Shown: positions 7,484 through 14,767, counted from the first letter of the stretch. The stretch: 53,634 nt of DNA from an uncultured Bacteroides sp. (GCA_944322335.1 CALUOU010000005.1:1-53634), one strand, 5' to 3'. Numbers and translations: made by a program. The notes: generated by a model from the letters alone, not told the origin.

Positions 7484-7512
7484 TGTTATAGCAAAAAATT
7501 TATGCCGATCCC

Positions 7513-7542
7513 TTGCTTTTCCGAAGATTATCCCTACCTTTG
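7513..7542 (+). promoter_or_regulatory. Promoter of the first structured leader RNA
   Basis: TTG at 7513-7515, a 19-bp spacer, then TACCTTTG at 7535-7542. It is divergent from the cassette promoter at 7452-7483, the -33 boxes lying only ~30 bp apart. Confidence 0.75.
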
Positions 7543-7547
7543 TGGCG

Positions 7548-7740
7548 TCTATCATAAATAACATATCTGCAAATGCGGGACGAAGGGCTTGCATTTGAAC
7601 GTGCAGGCATTTTTTATGTCCGCATAGTATATATACCATTAATATATGGCATCCGTGTACCCCCGTGTACAGGCTTAATGGCCGTACAGCATTTGCAGAT
7701 GAATGTGATAGACGACGGGACAGGCACGGATGCCTTTTTT
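7548..7740 (+). ncRNA. Structured leader RNA 1 (self-complementary, ends at a terminator)
   Basis: The RNA should begin near 7548. Its 5' part (CGTCTATCA 7546-7554, ATCTGCAAATGC 7565-7576) is complementary to 7689-7714 (GCATTTGCAGAT ... TGATAGACG), closing a ~110-nt domain. CAAATGC (7570-7576) can instead pair with GCATTTG at 7591-7597, a local hairpin followed by a T run at 7610-7615. A hairpin AGGCA-CGGA-TGCCT with a T run ends it at 7722-7740, 6 bp before the ATG at 7747. Inside the domain CCATTAA/TTAATGG form another stem. It could be an attenuator leader, a free small RNA, or both. No match to a known RNA family is claimed. Confidence 0.55.
7722..7740 (+). terminator. Intrinsic terminator at the end of leader RNA 1
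   Basis: AGGCA, loop CGGA, TGCCT, then five more Ts. It lies between the leader and the ATG at 7747, so it can attenuate the gene that follows. Confidence 0.7.
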
Positions 7741-7746
7741 ATTGTT

Positions 7747-8109
7747 ATGTTACAAAATCATCTGCTTCCCCTTGCCGGTACGTCTGCCAGCCTCGGAACG
7801 TCCGCCCACGAAACGGGCAACCTTTCAGTGACCGACCTCTACGCCGCCTTCGCCCGCCGGGGCATGACGCTTCACGGCTTCCAAATCCGCATCCTCTCCC
7901 GACCCAACAAGAGCGGGGCCACCGTGACCGGCGTATTCAACATCAGCGGCACCGTCTACACCATGGGCGCACAGTCCCTGCCTGAACTCGTGGATCGCGT
8001 CCACGCCAAATGGCTGGAGAAGCAGGCGTACTACCGCGAGTGCCGCCACCGCAAGAACCAGGAAAGGCAGGCACGCCGACGGGCGGCCTGCGCTGTCCTT
8101 GCCCGCTGA
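7747..8109 (+). CDS. Hypothetical phage protein, 120 aa, downstream of leader RNA 1
   Basis: Start placed at ATG 7747 (MLQNHLLPLAGTS...), because the frame further upstream lies inside the structured leader and has no coding character. The middle (VTDLYAAFARRGMTLHGFQIRILSRP) is mixed alpha/beta, and the C-terminus (KWLEKQAYYRECRHRKNQERQARRRAA) is a strongly basic helix likely to bind nucleic acid. I recognise no family. The end of the gene contains the TGTCCTT box of the promoter for the next operon. Confidence 0.6.
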   Translation: MLQNHLLPLAGTSASLGTSAHETGNLSVTDLYAAFARRGMTLHGFQIRILSRPNKSGATVTGVFNISGTVYTMGAQSLPELVDRVHAKWLEKQAYYRECRHRKNQERQARRRAACAVLAR

Positions 8110-8129
8110 CACCCACGCACATACCTTTG
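8094..8129 (+). promoter_or_regulatory. Phage promoter of the TGTCCTT/TACCTTTG family (terminase operon)
   Basis: TGTCCTTG at 8094-8101 and TACCTTTG at 8122-8129. The distance from the T after CC to TA is 23 bp, the same as in three other phage promoters. The leader to the ATG at 8157 is only about 20 nt. Confidence 0.75.
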
Positions 8130-8156
8130 CCCGGAAAAAAGTACGGACAAAGGTAT

Positions 8157-8777
8157 ATGTTTGAAACATCCCACTTCGACACCCTGCAAGACTACCTCGC
8201 CTCCGGCTGCACCCTGGAGCTGACCGCCGAGGAACAGGACTACTACAACGCCCTCTATGCGCTGGTGGGCATCCACCGCAAGTATGGCAAGGACAACGCC
8301 ATCGCCTTCCTGATGCACCCGCCCTTCAACGTGGAGCGCAGCCGCGCCCGCCGGATGTATGCCGAGGCGCTCAACCTGTTCTACCTGAACGACACGGTAG
8401 AAAACGACGCTTACCGCAACATCATCTTCGACAACCTGCAGAAGGCCGCCCTGGCCGTGCTGCAGAACGCCACGAGCGCCAAGGATATGGAGGTCTACGG
8501 CAACCTGCAGACGCAGGCCTGGAAGGTGAAGCAGCTGGACAAGCCCGACCCGGAGAAGGTGCGGCTGCCCGCCGACAAGCCCGTCAAGGTGTACGACCTC
8601 GACCCGGCGGCGGTGGGACTGCCCTCGGCCAACCGCAACGAGCTGGGCCGCCAGATCGACGCCATCGACCTGCCCGAACGGGAGAAGACACGCCTGCGCC
8701 GCGACGCCAACATAGAGGATATTGACTTTGAAGAGATGCTCGATGACACGCAAGAGAAAACTGGACATTACGAATGA
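8157..8777 (+). CDS. Probable terminase small subunit or packaging partner, 206 aa
   Basis: Start ATG at 8157, about 20 nt after the predicted transcription start; the frame is open upstream but lies within the promoter. The product is helical (about 20-130), then has a Pro/Asp-rich linker (DKPDPEKVRLPADKPVKVYDLDPAAVG). Its acidic end (DANIEDIDFEEMLDDTQEKTG) could contact the large terminase. It overlaps the large terminase gene by 35 bp, suggesting coupled translation and a shared complex. The small-terminase assignment is from position; no HTH is obvious by eye. Confidence 0.7.
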   Translation: MFETSHFDTLQDYLASGCTLELTAEEQDYYNALYALVGIHRKYGKDNAIAFLMHPPFNVERSRARRMYAEALNLFYLNDTVENDAYRNIIFDNLQKAALAVLQNATSAKDMEVYGNLQTQAWKVKQLDKPDPEKVRLPADKPVKVYDLDPAAVGLPSANRNELGRQIDAIDLPEREKTRLRRDANIEDIDFEEMLDDTQEKTGHYE

Positions 8778-10500
8778 CGGCGTGGAGGTGCGCTATGCCA
8801 ACTGGATGGCGCAGCTCATCGCCGTGATGCAGCCCTGGAGCCTGTACTGGATAGCCGGGCGCGCCTCGGCCAAGACGGTGCAGGTGCTGGCCGAACGGGT
8901 GCAGGAGGTGGCGCACGACTGCCCCGGCGCCCCCTTCGCCTGGGTGGCCGACACGTACAGCGACCTGCACAAGAACGTCATCCCCTCGCTCGTCGACGGC
9001 CTCTCCCTGCTGGGCTGGATGCCCGGCACGCACTACGTCATCAACCAGGAACCGCCCCGCGAGTGGCGGCAGCGGATGTACAACGTCTGCACGGACTGGA
9101 AGAACACGATGGTCTTCCATACCGGCTTCAACTTCACCTTCATCTCGCTGGACCGCGCCGCCATCGGTGCCGGACGCTCCTACGTGGGCGTCTTCGGCGA
9201 CGAGGTGAAGTATTTCCCCGAAGAGAAGTTCACCAACCTGCTCAAGGCCGTCCGCGGCTTCCGCGTGAAGTACGGCGACTCCGTCTGGTACCGCAGCCGC
9301 ACCCTGACGACCGACATGCCCAACCCCAACCACCTGGGCGAATACGACTGGATACTGAAGCTGGCCAAGCAGAACGACAAGCAGCGCATCCTCCTCGCCC
9401 TCCGCGCCGGCTTTGTCTACAACGACACCAAGCGCGAATACGTCTCCCGCCTCCAGCACTACGAGCGGCTGAAGGCCGAAGCCCGCACCCGCGCCGAACT
9501 GCGCCCGCAGGTCTCCGAAGCCGAGCGGCTGATGCAGCTTGCCCGCCGCACGATGCAGCGGTGGGAACAGCGGTGGGTGAAGACGCGGCGCGGCGTGTCG
9601 TTCTTCTTCATCTCCTCCTCATACGTCAACGTGGACATCCTGGGCGAAGACTGGTTCCACGACGAGTTTGCCGAGGGACTGGAGGGCGCGGCCTGCAACA
9701 TCCTCTCCGTCATCCCCAAGCTCGAAGCCGCCCAGATGTTCTACTGCAACCTCTCGATGAAGAACTTCTATGCCGACGGCTTCCTCAACGACGTCATCGA
9801 CCGCCACCCCTTCGGCTGGGAGCAGGACTGCACCGTCCTGCGCTACCTCGACCCCGGCCGCCCCCTGGAGGCGGGGATGGACGCGGGCAACATGCTCTCG
9901 ATGGTCTTCGGCCAGCAGGCGGGACACACCCTGCGCATCCTCAAGGAACTCTACACCCTGCCCCCGCAGAGCGTCCGCGACCTGGCGGACAAGTTCCTCC
10001 TCTACTTCCGCCCCCACCGCCGCAAGCTCCTCAAGCTCTACTACGACCGCTCCATGAACAACTACCGCCGCACCGGCGCGGACATGGCCACCCAGATCAA
10101 GAAGGCCATCGAGACCGACGCCGAAGGCCGCCGCACGGGCTGGACCGTCCAACTGATGTCCCTGGGCCAGGGCAACATCTCGAGCAACCTGGAGTACCGC
10201 TTCTTCCAGGAGCTGCTGCCCGGCCACCTCGAAGCCCGCCTGTACCGCCTGCTCATCGACCGGCACAACTGCCCCTGCCTGAAGGCCGAGATGGAAGTGA
10301 CCCGCACCAAGGCCAAGGCCGACGAGCGCGCCGGCACCACCCGGATAGTGAAGGAAAAGACGGGCGACAAGCTCCCCGTCCACCGCCTGCCCCGCGAGAG
10401 CACCAACCTGACCGACGCGCTGAAGTACTTCGTACTGCGCCCGGAGGTGGTGAGGATGTGGCAAAGCCGGGGAGCGGTGAGCGGGGCGTCATACTTGTAA
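8743..10500 (+). CDS. terL: Terminase large subunit (ATPase/nuclease)
   Basis: The motor that pumps phage DNA into proheads and cuts it. With the start at ATG 8743 the protein has 585 residues, normal for TerL; an in-frame ATG 7 codons earlier is possible. Walker A is IAGRASAKT (about 37-45). Walker B is GVFGDEVKYF with the acidic pair D-E. The C-terminal nuclease has the acidic residue in LEAGMDAGNM and a second in YYDRSMNN. The gene is very GC-rich. It is the last gene of its unit, followed by a palindromic repeat and 840 bp without genes. Confidence 0.92.
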   Translation: MTRKRKLDITNDGVEVRYANWMAQLIAVMQPWSLYWIAGRASAKTVQVLAERVQEVAHDCPGAPFAWVADTYSDLHKNVIPSLVDGLSLLGWMPGTHYVINQEPPREWRQRMYNVCTDWKNTMVFHTGFNFTFISLDRAAIGAGRSYVGVFGDEVKYFPEEKFTNLLKAVRGFRVKYGDSVWYRSRTLTTDMPNPNHLGEYDWILKLAKQNDKQRILLALRAGFVYNDTKREYVSRLQHYERLKAEARTRAELRPQVSEAERLMQLARRTMQRWEQRWVKTRRGVSFFFISSSYVNVDILGEDWFHDEFAEGLEGAACNILSVIPKLEAAQMFYCNLSMKNFYADGFLNDVIDRHPFGWEQDCTVLRYLDPGRPLEAGMDAGNMLSMVFGQQAGHTLRILKELYTLPPQSVRDLADKFLLYFRPHRRKLLKLYYDRSMNNYRRTGADMATQIKKAIETDAEGRRTGWTVQLMSLGQGNISSNLEYRFFQELLPGHLEARLYRLLIDRHNCPCLKAEMEVTRTKAKADERAGTTRIVKEKTGDKLPVHRLPRESTNLTDALKYFVLRPEVVRMWQSRGAVSGASYL

Positions 10501-10579
10501 GTATGAAGTGTCAGGTGTTAGTGATGAAGTATTCGTGCACACTGTCACTCCATCACTAATACTTCACACCTCACACTTA
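10498..10579. repeat. Long imperfect palindrome after terL
   Basis: TTAGTGATG (10518-10526) and CATCACTAA (10551-10559) are perfect complements around a 24-base centre. The flanks TAAGTATGAAGTGTCAGGTG (left) and its near-complement at 10560-10579 extend the arms with a few mismatches. I recall similar GTGATG/CATCAC palindromes between genes in many Bacteroides genomes, so this is probably a dispersed intergenic element that may also act as a terminator for terL. Confidence 0.7.
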
Positions 10580-11044
10580 AATCACATTTCCGGCCGCGTG
10601 CGCCCCCTGCAATCGCAAACCTCCGACGGCGCGGGTCGGGCTTCGGGAAGGCTTCGTCACCCGCCGTCCGCCACGCCGCAGGGTTTCACGGCTGAATGCC
10701 AGCACGATGGCCGTCCGCCGGTCCGCCGCCCGCCCCGGTTTCCCGCCCGCCTGCCGCCGCCTGCCTGCCCGTTTTCCGGCATCACAATCCTCTTTTCGGT
10801 CCCATACAGCAGTCCGCCTGTCCGCAGACGTGCCGGAGAGCGCCTGTTTGTAAAGTTTATCTAAACGCCGTCCCGATGAGATCGAAACGGCGTGCCGATG
10901 GGATCGAAACGCCGTCCCGTCACAACCTTGGTGCCGGGGCGTTCCGTCAGCCCTTGCGGGCAGCGGTTGGGGAATAAGGGCGAAGATTTGAATCCGGCTG
11001 CGTATGTCATACACGCAACTGCAAAAAAACTTCCGCCTTTCCCC
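10580..11044. other. GC-rich gene-free stretch with hairpins and short tandem repeats
   Basis: No convincing gene is present; the frames here lack coding character. A stable hairpin is formed by GACGGC(GC)GGGT at 10625-10636 and ACCCGCCGTC at 10659-10668. At 10865-10921 a 22-bp unit (ACGCCGTCCCGATGAGATCGAA and a variant) is repeated about 2.5 times. The rest is C/G-rich without clear structure. It separates terL from the neck genes and may hold untranslated RNA. Confidence 0.55.
10847..10878 (+). repeat. Left arm of a 32-bp inverted repeat spanning 13.6 kb
   Basis: These 32 bases, from TTTGTAAAG to CCCGATG, recur exactly as the reverse complement at 24435-24466. Both copies adjoin 22-bp tandem units sharing a CCGTCCCG core. 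The pair brackets the neck, portal and tail genes. Confidence 0.85.
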
Positions 11045-11074
11045 TTGCGTTTCCAAAAACAATCCCTACCTTTG
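11045..11074 (+). promoter_or_regulatory. Promoter of the second structured leader RNA
   Basis: TTG at 11045-11047, a 19-bp spacer, and TACCTTTG at 11067-11074. Spacer length and layout are identical to the promoter at 7513-7542. Confidence 0.75.
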
Positions 11075-11079
11075 CAGTG

Positions 11080-11341
11080 CCAAACATATTGTTGTATCCA
11101 ACACCGCCGAGCACCCGGATAGATGCTCAATACGAAATTGGGCTTTTTTTGTGTCCATAGTTTTGCTCACCTTATGAATGAGGTGACCAAATCATATACG
11201 AAACTTACGGCTGTCTTTTCCCACGTTTTTTTGCTCGGAAGGGTGAATACGATGATATGTTTGGCGACTATCGGGAAACAGACAGCCGTTCTTGTATCCG
11301 CAAGAGAACTTGCCTGTATCAGCCAAACATATCATCGTATT
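11080..11341 (+). ncRNA. Structured leader RNA 2 with a three-copy switch-like element
   Basis: The predicted RNA starts at about 11080, inside copy 1, GCCAAACATATTGTTGTAT (11079-11097). Its reverse complement, AATACGATGATATGTTTGGC, lies at 11246-11265. Copy 3, GCCAAACATATCATCGTATT (11322-11341), ends directly at the ATG at 11342. Copy 1 differs from copy 3 at three bases, and all three changes keep G-U pairing with the middle element. A terminator-like arm (ATTGGGC, then seven Ts at 11143-11149) follows copy 1. A further stem joins ACGGCTGTCT (11207-11216) to AGACAGCCGT (11280-11289), plus hairpins at 11167-11186 and 11288-11310. The leader is ~260 nt, too long and ordered to be a simple 5' UTR. 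Confidence 0.6.
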
Positions 11342-11584
11342 ATGAAAAAAGAACTGACCCTGGGCACTCCTTCCGTGCCCGTGCTCCGCATGGATGCGGA
11401 GCGATTCCGTGAACTGTTGAACCGTGCGCTCCCGGAGGAGTGCCAAGTGAAGAACGCCGCAGACTGCTGGTATGTGGGCTGCATCGTGTCGGGCGTGCTG
11501 ACGATGATGCTGCCCTTCTGCCTGCCGCTGCCGGTGTATTGCCTGTACCGCGCGAAGAAGGCGGAGAAAGGGGGCGGGCTATGA
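11342..11584 (+). CDS. Small membrane protein under leader RNA 2, 80 aa
   Basis: Start chosen at ATG 11342 (MKKELTLGTPSVPVLRMDAERF...), just after copy 3 of the leader element; the frame upstream lies in the structured leader. One or two membrane-spanning segments are present at about 44-70 (WYVGCIVSGVLTMMLPFCLPLPVYCLY), followed by a basic end (RAKKAEKGGG). No family is recognised. Its stop overlaps the next start (ATGA at 11581-11584), so the two proteins are probably made together. Confidence 0.6.
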   Translation: MKKELTLGTPSVPVLRMDAERFRELLNRALPEECQVKNAADCWYVGCIVSGVLTMMLPFCLPLPVYCLYRAKKAEKGGGL

Positions 11585-11793
11585 CACCTTTGGAAAGCCT
11601 CCTGAAGGAACAGAACGAACAGCTGATGGAAGAGCTGGAGAAAGCTTACCGCCGGATCGGCGCTTTGGAACATGATTTGAGAGAACTTCGGCAACAGCTT
11701 CCGTCCGGTTGGAGTCCTGAGCGTATTTCAGACCATGGTGCGAAACTCTGGATATGGGAAGAAGAGGACGATGAACGGTGGCGGCCTCTCTGA
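11581..11793 (+). CDS. Small coiled-coil protein coupled to the membrane protein, 70 aa
   Basis: ATG at 11581 within the ATGA overlap with the preceding stop. The first 45 residues (LESLLKEQNEQLMEELEKAYRRIGALEHDLRELRQQL) form an obvious coiled coil. The C-terminus is acidic and tryptophan-rich (KLWIWEEEDDERWRPL). The combination of a small membrane protein and a coupled soluble coiled-coil partner could be an exclusion or sensing pair, but there is no direct evidence. Confidence 0.6.
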   Translation: MTPLESLLKEQNEQLMEELEKAYRRIGALEHDLRELRQQLPSGWSPERISDHGAKLWIWEEEDDERWRPL

Positions 11794-11910
11794 ATAACGG
11801 GAGACGGGCTCCACGCTTCCGCCAAAGGATCAGACACGGTCACCGTGCCGGCTTGGCACACAGACGGCCTTTACCGGCCATGCGGGGCGGCCTCCCTTTA
11901 TTTTGCGCAT

Positions 11911-11945
11911 GTCCTTTCCGCGTCTCCCGTGTCCCGCTACATTTG
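11911..11945 (+). promoter_or_regulatory. Phage promoter of the TGTCCTT/TACATTTG family (neck operon)
   Basis: TGTCCTTTCC (11910-11919) and TACATTTG at 11938-11945; the distance from the T after CC to TA is 23 bp. CGTCTCCCGT in the spacer is the exact complement of ACGGGAGACG at 11797-11806, which could fold or bind protein. Within the 182-bp gap before the next gene, CACGGTCACCGTG (11835-11847) is a perfect 13-bp palindrome. Confidence 0.7.
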
Positions 11946-11975
11946 CCGATGCGAAAAAAAAAAGCACAGGGACAC

Positions 11976-12524
11976 ATGGGAGCAAACGCGGAACGCATGG
12001 CCGGACAAGGCCGCATGAATCGCCGGGGAGGAAAAGAAAGATACCCCATCACGCTGAGCGTCGGGGGCGACACAGGACTGACGCAGCAGTACGAACGGCA
12101 GCAAGACAGGGAGGCCGTCTCCCGCTTCAACCGCCGCGTCCGCGCATGGGGCAGGGACACCAACGCCGCCCTGAAGAGCAGCATCGGCCGGCTGGTCCGC
12201 CGCGACACGCGCCTCTCCTCGTCGGTCCGGCAGAACTACCGCCACTGGGGACGCGCGCCGCAGGCCGGACAGGAGATCACCAGCATCGGCTTCGCCTTCG
12301 AGGAAGCGGGACTCTACGTCCATCTGGGCGTGGGACGCGGCTACAACCGCGAGGGAGGCACCGTGGTCGTCACCAAGAAGCACAACCGCGACCGCATGGC
12401 GCGGCGGCCCAAGCCGTGGTTCGATCCCGTCATCGAAGACCGTCTTCCCGCTCTGGAGAAGGTCGTACAAGACTACTGCGGGGATCTCTTCATCAACACC
12501 GGCCGGATCCTGACAGGCCGTTGA
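11976..12524 (+). CDS. Neck/tail-completion protein candidate (HK97 gp10-like), 182 aa
   Basis: Start chosen at ATG 11976, ~25 nt after the predicted transcription start; ATGs at 11949 and 11997 are alternatives. The protein is strongly basic, with a long charged helix (about 45-75, NRRVRAWGRDTNAALKSSIGRLVRRD). A beta region (ITSIGFAFEEAGLYVHLGVGRG) and a C-terminal helix follow. This helix-beta-helix layout and the W-F-D-P-V-I-E segment are typical of tail-completion proteins of the HK97 gp10 type. It sits just before the portal gene, in keeping with a connector role. Moderate confidence. Confidence 0.6.
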   Translation: MGANAERMAGQGRMNRRGGKERYPITLSVGGDTGLTQQYERQQDREAVSRFNRRVRAWGRDTNAALKSSIGRLVRRDTRLSSSVRQNYRHWGRAPQAGQEITSIGFAFEEAGLYVHLGVGRGYNREGGTVVVTKKHNRDRMARRPKPWFDPVIEDRLPALEKVVQDYCGDLFINTGRILTGR

Positions 12525-12575
12525 CACGGCCGGCTTCCGCCAACCATCATCATACAATTTATATACATTTTATTC

Positions 12576-13919
12576 ATGGAAAAGATAGGAAAATACACAT
12601 TCGTGGACACCGCCGCCGGGCACTATGCCATCTGCATGGACTGGAGCGCGCCGATGAGCCAGTTTTTCGACTTCTCCGGAGGCAACTGGGACGGCGATCC
12701 CGTCTCGGTGGGCGGCGAGCGCGTGGTGCCGTGGGGCAGGGACAACAACCTGCCCGCCTGCATCCGCAACATCCTTGAACGCAACAACCTCGGCCCCGGC
12801 ATCCTCGACCGCAAGACCGGCCTGCTCTACGGACAGGGTCCCGCCCTCTACCGCATGGCCACCGACGGCAACGGGCTGGTGAGGCGCTGGACGGACGACG
12901 CGGACATCCAGGGCTGGCTGGACTCCTGGGACTACCGTGCGTTCATCCGCGCGGCCCTCGTGGAATACACCCACATGAACGGCCTGTTCGTGAAGTACCG
13001 CATGGGACGGGGCGTGCGCATCGGGCGCCCCTGGGTGTCGAAGCTGGAATGCCTGCCCTCGGCCTGCTGCAGGCTGGTCTGGCCGGAGCGCGGCCGCCGC
13101 ATGCTGGAAGACGTGACTCACGTGCTCGTGGGCGACTTCGACACCTTCCGCAGCACGACGTTCCGCCGCTTCCCCGTGTTCGACAAGTGGGACCCCACCC
13201 GGAGCGAGACCGCCGTGCGTTACCACTCGATGCGCTCCTTCGGACGGAATTTCTACGCCGTCTCCAGCTTCTACGGATCGGTGCCCTGGCTGGAGAACGC
13301 CAACGACCTGCCCCGCATCATCCGCCATCTCAACGAAAACATGATCGCCGCCGCCTACGTGGTCCACAGCCCGTCGGCCTACTGGGACGAGAAACAGCGC
13401 CTCCTGCAGGAGCTGCACCCCGACTGGACGGAAGGACAGATGCAAAAGGAAATGTCGCGGCTCATGGACAGACTGACGCGGCAGATCGCCGACGTGATGG
13501 CGGGCAAGGCCAACGCGGGCAAGTTCTTCAGCTGTGTGGACTTCACCGACGACCAAGGCCGCCAGCAGTCGTGGCGCATCGAACCGATCGAGATGAACAT
13601 CGACAAGTATATCGACGCACAGGCCAAGATCAGCCGCATAGCCGACTCGTCCACCACGAGCGGGTTCGGCCTCAGTCCGGCCCTCTCGAACATCATCATC
13701 GACGGGAAGAGCGACAGCGGCAGCCAGATGCTCTACGCCTTGAAGATCTTCTACGGCGCAGACACACAGATAGCCGAGGAAATCGCCCTGGAGGCCGTCA
13801 ACGACGCCATCCGCATCAACTTCCCGGAGAAGCGCGGCATCTTCCTCGGGCTCTACCGCAAGATGATCAACAGGGAAGACAACGTCAGCGCGGGCGACCG
13901 GATGAGCAACCAAATGTGA
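12576..13919 (+). CDS. Portal protein
   Basis: The portal is the ring at the capsid vertex through which DNA passes. The 447-aa product is the usual length. Residues about 65-85 (NILERNNLGPGILDRKTGLLYGQGP) start the typical wing region. YHSMRSFGRNFYAVSSFYGSVPW and the later SGFGLSPALSNIIIDGKSDSG then a helical MLYALKIFY correspond to the stem/clip and crown areas of Bacteroidales phage portals. No signal peptide or membrane segment is present. Its location between terL and the tail genes supports the call, though capsid and protease genes lie upstream of terL, which is an unusual order. Confidence 0.75.
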   Translation: MEKIGKYTFVDTAAGHYAICMDWSAPMSQFFDFSGGNWDGDPVSVGGERVVPWGRDNNLPACIRNILERNNLGPGILDRKTGLLYGQGPALYRMATDGNGLVRRWTDDADIQGWLDSWDYRAFIRAALVEYTHMNGLFVKYRMGRGVRIGRPWVSKLECLPSACCRLVWPERGRRMLEDVTHVLVGDFDTFRSTTFRRFPVFDKWDPTRSETAVRYHSMRSFGRNFYAVSSFYGSVPWLENANDLPRIIRHLNENMIAAAYVVHSPSAYWDEKQRLLQELHPDWTEGQMQKEMSRLMDRLTRQIADVMAGKANAGKFFSCVDFTDDQGRQQSWRIEPIEMNIDKYIDAQAKISRIADSSTTSGFGLSPALSNIIIDGKSDSGSQMLYALKIFYGADTQIAEEIALEAVNDAIRINFPEKRGIFLGLYRKMINREDNVSAGDRMSNQM

Positions 13920-13930
13920 GACCCGACGGC

Positions 13931-14767
13931 ATGCGTATGAAAAAGGATATCATGTTTCCCGACTGCTGGGAAGAGATACAGCCCGACGAATGGATACACC
14001 TGCTGAAGCTGCGCGGCCTGCTCGCCATGAGGTGCGGCGTGTCGCTGGCCGACGTGAAACGGGCCTGGTGTGCCTTCGTCTTGCGCCACAGGGGACTGAC
14101 GCTGCACGACGGCCGAAGAGAGGACATGCTGCTCGTGGACCGTCTGGCCGCCACCACCGGCTGGATGTGGCAGGTAGACAGGGACACCCCGGCCGTGTCG
14201 CTCGACTTCTCGACCACGGCCAACCTCCTGCCCGTGTGGAAAGGGCTGGCAGGCCCTGCCAGTCACGGCGCGGACCTGACCTTCGGCGAGTTCCACGCAG
14301 CCACCGTGGCCATGAACCTCTACACTTCCGCCCATGCGGAACAAGACCTGCTGGCCATGGTGTCCGTGCTCTACCGCCGTCCCGACCCGCAGACGGGCCG
14401 CCGCGTCCCCTTCGTGCCAGACGATCTCCCCGGCTACATGCGGGACGCCTCACGGATGCCCGGCTGGTTGCGCTGGGGGGTATATGCCTGGTTCGCCTAC
14501 TTCTGCCGCTTCCTGCAGGAGGAGACCTTCATCATCGACGGCAGCGAGATCTGTTTCGCCCCCATATTCGAGCGCAGTCCGGCAGGCCGCGACGGCGGGC
14601 GTATGCAGGATCTCGGCTTGAACAGCATCCTCTACACCGTCGCCGAGAGCCAGGTGTTCGGCACAGCCCCGGAGACCGCCCGCACCCCGCTGCTGCGCGT
14701 CCTGCTGAAACTGCTCGACGACAAGCAGCGGACCGACGACCTGCTGAAACGGGCGAAGAAAAGATAG
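13931..14767 (+). CDS. Hypothetical phage protein next to portal, 278 aa
   Basis: ATG at 13931 (MRMKKDIMFPDCWEEIQPDEW...), with an alternative at 13937; it begins 12 bp after the portal gene. The product is helical and soluble. Recognisable stretches are an N-terminal helical pair (HLLKLRGLLAMRCGVSLADVKRAWCAF) and an aromatic block (WGVYAWFAYFCRFLQ). No catalytic motif is seen. By position it may be a connector or head-completion protein. Function unknown. Confidence 0.7.
   Translation: MRMKKDIMFPDCWEEIQPDEWIHLLKLRGLLAMRCGVSLADVKRAWCAFVLRHRGLTLHDGRREDMLLVDRLAATTGWMWQVDRDTPAVSLDFSTTANLLPVWKGLAGPASHGADLTFGEFHAATVAMNLYTSAHAEQDLLAMVSVLYRRPDPQTGRRVPFVPDDLPGYMRDASRMPGWLRWGVYAWFAYFCRFLQEETFIIDGSEICFAPIFERSPAGRDGGRMQDLGLNSILYTVAESQVFGTAPETARTPLLRVLLKLLDDKQRTDDLLKRAKKR

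Noticed and set aside
7573-7746. Extending the 7747 gene to the upstream ATG at 7573
   Set aside because: This region is the structured leader with a terminator and has no coding character.
8722-10559. Long overlapping open frames on both strands across the terminase gene
   Set aside because: GC-rich third positions make long shadow frames; only the TerL frame has Walker and nuclease motifs.
10508-10864. ORF of 118 codons after terL
   Set aside because: It spans the palindrome and GC-rich repeats, has a Pro/Arg-rich composition and no start signal.
11123-11341. Extending the 11342 gene upstream to the ATG at 11123
   Set aside because: It would translate through the paired leader elements and T-run; the encoded stretch looks non-coding.
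11246-11341. Retron or diversity-generating repeat from the inverted copies
   Set aside because: No reverse transcriptase gene is present in the window and the copies are only 20 bp.
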